In this document: in pieces, positions 6,920 to 10,858 of the stretch | How positions within the stretch are numbered: position 1 is the stretch's first letter | Layout: every line of letters starts with the position of its first letter | Origin: Chersky-267 sp034666965 | Lineage (GTDB): Bacteria > Chloroflexota > Limnocylindria > Limnocylindrales > CSP1-4 | Assembly (NCBI GenBank): GCA_034666965.1 | Contig: JAXDKT010000096.1 | Coordinates: 1 to 10,858, forward strand | Length of the DNA: 10,858 bases | Reading direction: 5' to 3' | Program-made: the position numbers and the translations under genes | Notes under the pieces: generated by a model | What the model saw: only the letters and a program-made list of their open reading frames with translations | What the model was told of the DNA's origin: nothing | The model's database searches: none

Positions 6920-7624
6920 ATGAGCGGACCCGTGGCGCTCCTGGGCGCCGATGAGTTCCTGCCCGCGGTCGCTGCCCTCGACGCCGAGTTGCTGGCCGCC
7001 ACCGGCCGCGCTCGACCCCGCGTGGTGATCCTGCCGACGGCCTCGGCGCCGGAGGGCGACGAGGTCTTCCAGCGCTGGGCCGCGATGGGCATCGATCACT
7101 TCAGCGGCCTTGGCGCGGAGGTCGAGGCGGTCCTCGTTCGCGATCGGGCCGATGCCGACGATCGGGCCAGCGTCCAGGCCGTCGGCGAGGCCGATCTCGT
7201 CTATCTGTCGGGCGGCGATCCCAGCCATCTGCTCAACGCGCTGGCCGGAAGTGGCGTGTGGGCCGCGGCCCTGGCCGTCCACGAGCGCGGTGGCGTCCTG
7301 GCCGGTTGCTCAGCGGGCGCGATGGTCCTGTGCGCCCGCCAGGCCCTCGTCCGCCGGCCGCCGCACCTGCCGCTGCGGTATGAGCACGCGCTCGGCGTTG
7401 TCCCCGGGGCGGCGGCCTTCCCGCACTACGATCGGATCCCCGAGGTCCTGGCCGCGGCGATGATCCTGCGTGCCCCGCGCGGCACCGTCGTGCTCGGACT
7501 CGATGAGGGCACGGCCGCCGTCGGCCGCGATGGTGGCTGGCAGGTCCGGGGCCGCGGACGGGTCACGGTCTGGCGCGGCCGCCACCGCGAGCGCTATCGA
7601 GATGGCGATGCCTTCCGCCTCTGA
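6920..7624 (+). CDS. Peptidase S51 / cyanophycinase-like (type 1 glutamine amidotransferase-like) protein
   Basis: Cytoplasmic protein of 234 aa with the class I glutamine-amidotransferase-like fold seen in dipeptidase E and cyanophycinase. VVILPTASAP (35-44) is the first strand and loop. LVYLSGGDPSHLL (93-105) matches the conserved GGD/N region. LAGCSAGAMVL (127-137) is the nucleophile elbow with Ser131. FPHYDR (167-172) contains His169, the likely catalytic His, and GLDEGTA (193-199) is the conserved acidic turn. Members are serine peptidases that act on small peptides or cyanophycin. No cyanophycin synthetase gene is in the window, so a general peptidase role is more likely than cyanophycin use. 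The ATG at 6920 follows a TAGACT box by 7 nt. A 14-bp direct repeat covers its stop codon. The gene appears to stand alone. Confidence 0.85.
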   Translation: MSGPVALLGADEFLPAVAALDAELLAATGRARPRVVILPTASAPEGDEVFQRWAAMGIDHFSGLGAEVEAVLVRDRADADDRASVQAVGEADLVYLSGGDPSHLLNALAGSGVWAAALAVHERGGVLAGCSAGAMVLCARQALVRRPPHLPLRYEHALGVVPGAAAFPHYDRIPEVLAAAMILRAPRGTVVLGLDEGTAAVGRDGGWQVRGRGRVTVWRGRHRERYRDGDAFRL

Positions 7625-7644
7625 TCCGGGCCGCCTCTGATCCG
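7615..7644. repeat. Short direct repeat over the S51-like stop codon
   Basis: CCGCCTCTGATCCG occurs at 7615-7628 and again at 7631-7644, a 16-bp period with GG between the copies. The first copy contains the stop codon TGA (7622-7624); the second gives another TGA in a different frame. It looks like a small tandem duplication at the gene end. Confidence 0.9.
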
Positions 7645-7664
7645 TGCCGGTGGCTCCGCGCAGT

Positions 7665-7683
7665 CGCGGGAGGTCAGCCCGCG
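7665..7683. terminator. Hairpin between convergent gene ends
   Basis: CGCGGG (7665-7670) pairs with CCCGCG (7678-7683) across a 7-nt loop. It spans the stop codon of the zinc-ribbon gene (TCA on the + strand at 7674-7676) and lies 40 bp after the S51-like stop. No T-run follows, so it is only a possible terminator. Confidence 0.25.
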
Positions 7684-8015
7684 GAGTGCGAGCGGAAGCA
7701 GTCCGAGCAATAGACGGGACGGTCCATCCGCGGCTTGAACGGGACCTGGGCCTGGTTGCCGCACGATGAGCACAGGACGGCGAAGTACTCGCGCACGGGC
7801 CGATCGCCGCGCTCGTAGCCGCGCGGGCCGCCGATGTCGCGCAGGTCGGTGTCGCCGCCGCCCTCGCGTGAAGCGCGCCGGCTAGCCCGGCAGCTGGTGC
7901 AACGCTTGGGGTCGGATACGAAGCCCTTCTGCTCGTAGAACTCTTGGTCGGCGGCCGAGTGAATGAACTCGACACCGCAATCGACGCAGGTGAGGGTCCG
8001 ATCGGTGTACGTCAA
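7674..8015 (-). CDS. Double zinc-ribbon protein with a CxxC-x17-CxxC domain
   Basis: Small cytoplasmic protein of 113 aa. The N-terminal ribbon reads LTCVDCGVEFIHSAADQEFYEQKGF followed by CTSC in segments: Cys pairs at CVDC (10-13) and CTSC about 25 residues later, a pattern found in a widespread bacterial zinc-ribbon family. A Gly/Arg-rich linker follows. The C-terminal ribbon is CSSC, exactly 17 residues, then CSDC, the CxxC-x17-CxxC domain. All eight Cys are present, so two Zn sites are expected. The function of the family is unknown; nucleic-acid binding is plausible but inferred. I chose TTG 8015 because GGGAGGA lies 5 nt before it, because YTDRTLTC is the usual N-terminus in the family, and because the reading frame further upstream (to 8243) is Pro/Arg-rich and non-conserved. 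It is convergent with the S51-like gene and divergent from the SbcD-like gene. Confidence 0.85.
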   Translation of the reverse strand: MTYTDRTLTCVDCGVEFIHSAADQEFYEQKGFVSDPKRCTSCRASRRASREGGGDTDLRDIGGPRGYERGDRPVREYFAVLCSSCGNQAQVPFKPRMDRPVYCSDCFRSHSAG

Positions 8016-8020
8016 CCCAG

Positions 8021-8027
8021 TCCTCCC
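8021..8027 (-). promoter_or_regulatory. Ribosome binding site deciding a TTG start
   Basis: GGGAGGA on the - strand, 5 nt before the TTG at 8015. The near-perfect match and good spacing support a non-ATG start for the zinc-ribbon gene, since no ATG or GTG in the right frame lies close by. Confidence 0.7.
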
Positions 8028-8169
8028 AGGACATGCTCGAGGCTCGAGGTGCGTCTCGGGCGGACGGAACGACAGATGGGTCGGCGGGGGGCGGGAGAAG
8101 CCGGGTGCCGCGCGACCCAGGTATCGATCTCGAGGTGCCTGACTCGGGGCGCACCGGTGATGTGCGGGC

Positions 8170-8178
8170 AGGATAGCA
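8170..8178 (-). promoter_or_regulatory. Candidate extended -10 promoter for the zinc-ribbon gene
   Basis: The - strand reads TGC-TATCCT, a match to the extended -10 form TGn-TANNNT. It lies about 155 nt before the TTG start at 8015 and would give a leader of about 145 nt. No clear -35 box is seen, which extended -10 promoters can lack. Confidence 0.4.
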
Positions 8179-8256
8179 CCGAACACCAGAACGGTCCGTG
8201 CGGCCCGCAGCGTCCCCTGGCCGGCCGACAAATGTGTGTCCACGCGCCACCGAACC

Positions 8257-8265
8257 TGTCACAAT
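8257..8265 (+). promoter_or_regulatory. Weak candidate promoter for the SbcD/SbcC-like operon
   Basis: TGT-CACAAT resembles an extended -10 element (TGn-TATAAT; four of six hexamer bases match). Transcription would start near 8272, just where the first leader hairpin begins. The -35 region (TGTCCA at 8237) matches poorly. Confidence 0.28.
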
Positions 8266-8269
8266 GCGG

Positions 8270-8412
8270 CCCGAGACTCGGGTCGGCGAGCGAGGGACCA
8301 GGGGGCTCCTCGCTCGCACCGGATCCTCGCGGAGGAAGGCTCCGACCGGCACGCTGGGCGCTGGCCAGGGGTCAGCAGATGACTCGGGGCTCGGCGTCGC
8401 CCAGAGCCGAGC
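8270..8412 (+). promoter_or_regulatory. Hairpin-rich candidate RNA leader of the SbcD/SbcC-like operon
   Basis: Four hairpins can be drawn in order: CCCGA/TCGGG with a 3-nt loop (8270-8282); a perfect 10-bp stem GCGAGCGAGG/CCTCGCTCGC (8286-8295 with 8308-8317, 12-nt loop); TCCTC/GAGGA with a 3-nt loop (8324-8336); and a 7-bp stem GCTCGGC/GCCGAGC (8389-8395 with 8406-8412) that ends one base before the Shine-Dalgarno sequence. The 10-bp stem is the most striking. It matches no RNA family I recognise, and high GC content makes chance stems common. Confidence 0.35.
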
Positions 8413-8419
8413 AGGAGGT
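8413..8419 (+). promoter_or_regulatory. Ribosome binding site of the SbcD-like gene
   Basis: AGGAGGT, 12 nt before the ATG at 8432. The spacing is a little long, but the match is complete and no closer start codon is in frame. It rejects the 78-residue upstream extension of the same reading frame. Confidence 0.65.
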
Positions 8420-8431
8420 CCCGCACTCCAC

Positions 8432-9514
8432 ATGCTCCGTCTCCTCCAGACGTCCGACGTCCACCTGGGGGCTCGTCATCCATTTCTGGGCGAGCACGCC
8501 GTGGATCAGCGCCGCCGGCAGTTCGAGGCGTTCGAGCGAACGGTCGAGCTGGCCACGTCGACGCCGGTCGAGCTGTTCCTCATCGCCGGCGACCTGTTCG
8601 ACTCGAGCGTCCAGCCGCGCGCCTCGATGGAGCGCGTCGGCGCGGCCCTGGCTCAGCTGGTCGGCGCCGGCATCCCGACCATCCTCGTTCCGGGCAGCTC
8701 CGATGCGCCCGGCCGCGCTTCGATCTACCACGCCTACGACCTGGCCAGGCTGGCCGGCGGCGCCGACGGCGCCGGTGTCGAGGTCTTGACCCCCGAGGCA
8801 CCCGACGCGACGATCCCCGAGCTGACCGTCCGGCTGACCTCGCGCTTCCCGGCCGGCGGCCTGCCCGACGACGGCTGGCGGATCGGAATCGTCCATCGAC
8901 CCATGCGGCCGCGTGACGACGAGATCGCGGCGTCCGGCGTCGATTATGTCGCCATCGGCGGCCCAAGCGTTGCGTCCTCCGGTCGGGCGGCCACCGTCAG
9001 TTGGGGCGTGAGCGGCGCGCCCGAGCTGATCGATCCCAACGAACCGGCCAGCGGCAACGTCCTGCTGGTCACGCTCGACGAGGAGTCGGCGCGCCCCGCC
9101 ATCGAGCGTCGGGCGGTCGGCCGAACGCGCATGGAGCGGATGGAGCTCGACCTTGCCGAGGTGGCCGACCAGGCCGAGCTCGTCGAGACCATTGCGGCTC
9201 GGGCCGACCCGGACCTCGTCCTCGATGTCGGATTGACCGGCGACTGGCCGGACGATCTTGATATCGATGTCGAGGAGGCCGAGGCGAGCCTGGCCGCTCG
9301 CTTCTTCCACGTCCGGGTCCACAACCTCGGACAGCCGACGCTGAGCACCGGGTCGCAGCCGGGCGGCGAGACGATCGCGGGGGCCTACCTGCGCGACATG
9401 GAGGGCCGCATCGCCGAGGTCGAGGCGAGCGGCGACGGCGAGGCCGGGCGGGAGCTGCGCGAGGCCCTCCGGCTCGGCCGGCGCCTGTTGGCCGGCCGGA
9501 CGCTCGCTCGATGA
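8432..9514 (+). CDS. SbcD/Mre11-like (YhaO-type) phosphoesterase homologue with degenerate active site
   Basis: Protein of 360 aa related to the SbcD/Mre11 nuclease subunit, which acts with an SbcC/Rad50 ATPase in DNA end processing. Motif I is intact: TSDVHLGA (8-15; Asp9, His11). Motif II is intact: IAGDLFD (51-57; Asp54). Motif III should be GNHD but is GSSD (88-91), so the metal-binding Asn and the catalytic His are missing. A motif IV His remains in GIVHRP (His155). Motif V should be GHxH but is GGPS (176-179), losing both metal-binding His residues. The following strand and SGAPELIDPNEP (194-205) keep the SbcD layout, so the fold is probably retained. After residue 230 comes an alpha/beta and helical C-terminus that likely docks on the ATPase coiled coil. 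The stop overlaps the ATPase start by 4 nt, so the two are coupled. It is probably a pseudo-nuclease or scaffold (inference). Confidence 0.82.
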   Translation: MLRLLQTSDVHLGARHPFLGEHAVDQRRRQFEAFERTVELATSTPVELFLIAGDLFDSSVQPRASMERVGAALAQLVGAGIPTILVPGSSDAPGRASIYHAYDLARLAGGADGAGVEVLTPEAPDATIPELTVRLTSRFPAGGLPDDGWRIGIVHRPMRPRDDEIAASGVDYVAIGGPSVASSGRAATVSWGVSGAPELIDPNEPASGNVLLVTLDEESARPAIERRAVGRTRMERMELDLAEVADQAELVETIAARADPDLVLDVGLTGDWPDDLDIDVEEAEASLAARFFHVRVHNLGQPTLSTGSQPGGETIAGAYLRDMEGRIAEVEASGDGEAGRELREALRLGRRLLAGRTLAR

Positions 9515-10858
9515 GGATCGCCCGGCTCCAACTCCGTGACGTCAAGCGTTACCGGGATCTGCAGATCGACCTCGCGCCCGGTCTCACGATCATTCGCGGC
9601 CCCAACGAGTCGGGCAAGTCGACCATCGCCCTGGCCATCGAGCTGGGCTTGACCAGCTCGGTCGGCGCGGACGAGCGGACCTCGATCGATGGCCTCCGGT
9701 CATGGGACGCCGAGCCGAAGGCGCGACCGACGGTCGTCCTCGACTTCACGGTCGACGGTCAGGATCCCGATGTGCCCGGCCGAAATGGCACCGTCGAGAA
9801 GGCCTTCGGTCCGGCGGGATCGGCCAGGCTGACCTTCGACGGTACGTCGACCAACGATCCGGCCACCGTAGATGCCACGCTGGCGGAGATCACCGGCGTT
9901 CCAAGCCCGGCCTTCTTCCGCTCGACGGCTCTCGTCGGGCGCGGCGAGCTGGAAGAGCTGGACGCCACCGAGGCGACCCTGCGCGAGCGACTGTCGGCGT
10001 CGATCAGCGCCGCCGACCGGAGCACCGCCTCCGCCGTCGAGGAGCTCAAGCGCGCGCTGGCCGACCTCAAAGTCCGCGGCGAACGGGACCCGGGCCGGCT
10101 GCGGATCGCGGAAGAGGCGGTTGCCCGCTCGGAGGCGATCGTGGACGCCGGCGAGGCGGCCCTGGCCCGACTCGCGACGGACCGCGAGGCGCTCAACAAC
10201 GCCGCGGACACCAGCGCCGCGGCTGCGGCCGAGCTGGACGACCGGCGCGCCCTGCTGGACCAGGCGGTCGCGGGCGAGGCCCTGACCCTCGCCCAGGCCG
10301 CGGCCACCGAGCGCCAGGCGCGCTACGAGGAGGCGGTCGCCGCCGCCGCCGAGCTCACTCAGCTGCGCGGCTTGCACCCGTCACCCAATCCCCTCCCGGT
10401 CCTGCGCCAGACGGTCGAGCGGTTGCGGACCCTCGACGCCAGGATCGTCGAGCTCACGGGCATGCTGTCGGGCGAGATCCAGGTGGACTACGAAGTGGCT
10501 GCGGCCGACACGAGCTGGCGCCGGATCGCGATCGCGGCCCTGATTTTCATCGTCGCCGGGATTGGCCTGGGGGCCGCCGGTCAGCTGCTCGCCGGGCTGG
10601 CCGTGCTGAGCCCGGTCGGGATCGGGGTGGGCATCTTCGGGCTGATCGTGGGCCTCATCGCGTTCCGCAAACGCAAATCCGCCCGGGACTTCCGGCGCCA
10701 GAAGCAGCTGGCCGAGAACGAGGTCGAGCGGCGCCTCCGGGGACGGTCCCAGATGGAGGCCGAGCTGAGCCAGGCCGAGGCGGACAAGGCCGCTCAGCTG
10801 CTGGGCATCGGCCTGCCGGATCTCGCGGCGGCGGAGGAGATGCTCACGCGCGAAGAGG
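9511..10858 (+). CDS. SbcC/Rad50-like (YhaN-type) AAA ATPase with a central membrane hairpin (3' end outside window)
   Basis: The frame is open from ATG 9511 to the window end (449 codons seen). The N-terminus has the SMC/Rad50 form: RIARLQLRDVKRYRDLQIDL, then the Walker A motif GPNESGKST (30-38; Lys36, Ser37). Around 141-150 the sequence LVGRGELEEL stands where the Q-loop is expected, apparently with Gly in place of Gln. Residues about 150-330 are Ala/Glu/Arg-rich coiled coil. Residues about 339-385 are strongly hydrophobic (IAIAALIFIVAGIGLG and, after a short break, GIGVGIFGLIVGLIAF), enough for two membrane spans, followed by a basic RKRKS stop-transfer patch at 386-390. Coiled coil resumes to the edge. 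No CxxC zinc hook is seen. B. subtilis YhaN-type proteins are the nearest match I know. Signature motif, Walker B and the C-terminal lobe would lie beyond the window. It is coupled to the SbcD-like gene by an ATGA overlap. Confidence 0.85.
   Translation, partial: MRIARLQLRDVKRYRDLQIDLAPGLTIIRGPNESGKSTIALAIELGLTSSVGADERTSIDGLRSWDAEPKARPTVVLDFTVDGQDPDVPGRNGTVEKAFGPAGSARLTFDGTSTNDPATVDATLAEITGVPSPAFFRSTALVGRGELEELDATEATLRERLSASISAADRSTASAVEELKRALADLKVRGERDPGRLRIAEEAVARSEAIVDAGEAALARLATDREALNNAADTSAAAAAELDDRRALLDQAVAGEALTLAQAAATERQARYEEAVAAAAELTQLRGLHPSPNPLPVLRQTVERLRTLDARIVELTGMLSGEIQVDYEVAAADTSWRRIAIAALIFIVAGIGLGAAGQLLAGLAVLSPVGIGVGIFGLIVGLIAFRKRKSARDFRRQKQLAENEVERRLRGRSQMEAELSQAEADKAAQLLGIGLPDLAAAEEMLTREE

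Larger units (their letters stand above)
8016..8431. other. Intergenic region between divergent genes (416 bp)
   Basis: This is the longest stretch without a convincing gene. Reading frames through it encode Pro/Arg/Gly-rich sequence with no family resemblance. It holds a candidate extended -10 promoter on the - strand (8170-8178), a weaker one on the + strand (8257-8265), a set of hairpins (8270-8412) before the SbcD-like gene, and short scattered direct repeats (CTCGAGGTGC at 8043 and 8129; TGACTCGGGGC at 8140 and 8380). No known riboswitch, 6S, SRP, RNase P or T-box core was recognised. Confidence 0.7.

Noticed and set aside
6920..7624. Naming the S51-like protein as a true cyanophycinase
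   Set aside because: Only the general S51 / amidotransferase-like motifs are visible and no cyanophycin synthetase is nearby, so the specific substrate is unsupported.
8016..8243. 76-residue N-terminal extension of the zinc-ribbon frame up to ATG 8243
   Set aside because: Non-conserved Pro/Arg-rich sequence; the TTG at 8015 has an ideal Shine-Dalgarno sequence and gives the usual family N-terminus.
8324..8360. Resemblance of GAGGAAGGCTCCG to the conserved start of RNase P RNA
   Set aside because: The match to GAGGAAAGTCC is imperfect, the other conserved blocks (such as ACAGAA) are absent, and a protein gene begins about 100 nt later, leaving no room for the ~350-nt RNA.
8198..8431. 78-residue N-terminal extension of the SbcD-like frame
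   Set aside because: The family begins right at the ATG 8432 (MLRLLQTSDVHLGA), a full AGGAGGT lies inside the extension, and the extension is Arg/Gly/Pro-rich without resemblance to anything.
8372..9322. Long - strand frame (316 codons) antisense to the SbcD-like gene
   Set aside because: Shadow frame with no recognisable domain; the + strand carries phosphoesterase motifs and is coupled to the next gene.

Overview
This window is very GC-rich (about 70% by eye) and densely packed. It looks like chromosomal DNA from a high-GC bacterium. A member of the Chloroflexota (Limnocylindria / Ellin6529-like) is my best guess, with Actinomycetota as the alternative. The guess rests on the base composition, the CxxC-x17-CxxC zinc-ribbon protein, and three start codons that sit 6-7 nt behind a TANNNT box, the arrangement of leaderless genes. 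No rRNA, tRNA, CRISPR array, insertion sequence or phage gene was seen.

Layout. (1) 1-2119, + strand: the 3' part of selB (selenocysteine-specific elongation factor) overlaps by 4 nt with a mobA-like molybdenum-cofactor nucleotidyltransferase. The pair suggests a link to a selenocysteine- and molybdopterin-dependent enzyme such as formate dehydrogenase, which is not in the window. (2) 2073-4399: a YtcJ-like amidohydrolase (- strand) and a small MBLAC1-like metallo-beta-lactamase-fold hydrolase (+ strand) diverge from a 74-bp gap. (3) 4424-6780, - strand: a 14-TM-type DHA2 (EmrB/QacA) drug exporter is followed by a class I SAM methyltransferase. A 17-bp tandem duplication has doubled the methyltransferase start codon and made a six-codon mini-ORF that overlaps the true start. 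(4) 6920-7624, + strand: a peptidase S51 / cyanophycinase-like protein, divergent from the exporter. (5) 7674-8015, - strand: a short double zinc-ribbon protein with a TTG start. (6) 8016-8431: the only long non-coding stretch. It holds a candidate promoter on each strand and a series of hairpins that would form the leader of the next operon. (7) 8432 to the end, + strand: an SbcD/Mre11-like protein and an SbcC/Rad50-like ATPase overlap by 4 nt.

The last operon is the most interesting part. The SbcD-like protein keeps phosphoesterase motifs I, II and IV but has lost the GNHD and GHxH motifs, so it is probably not a normal nuclease. The SbcC-like partner has a clear P-loop but carries a hydrophobic hairpin (probably two membrane spans) in the middle of its coiled coil, where Rad50/SbcC would have a zinc hook. 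This resembles the poorly understood YhaO/YhaN type and suggests a membrane-tethered SMC-like ATPase with a pseudo-nuclease partner. The ATPase is cut by the window end.
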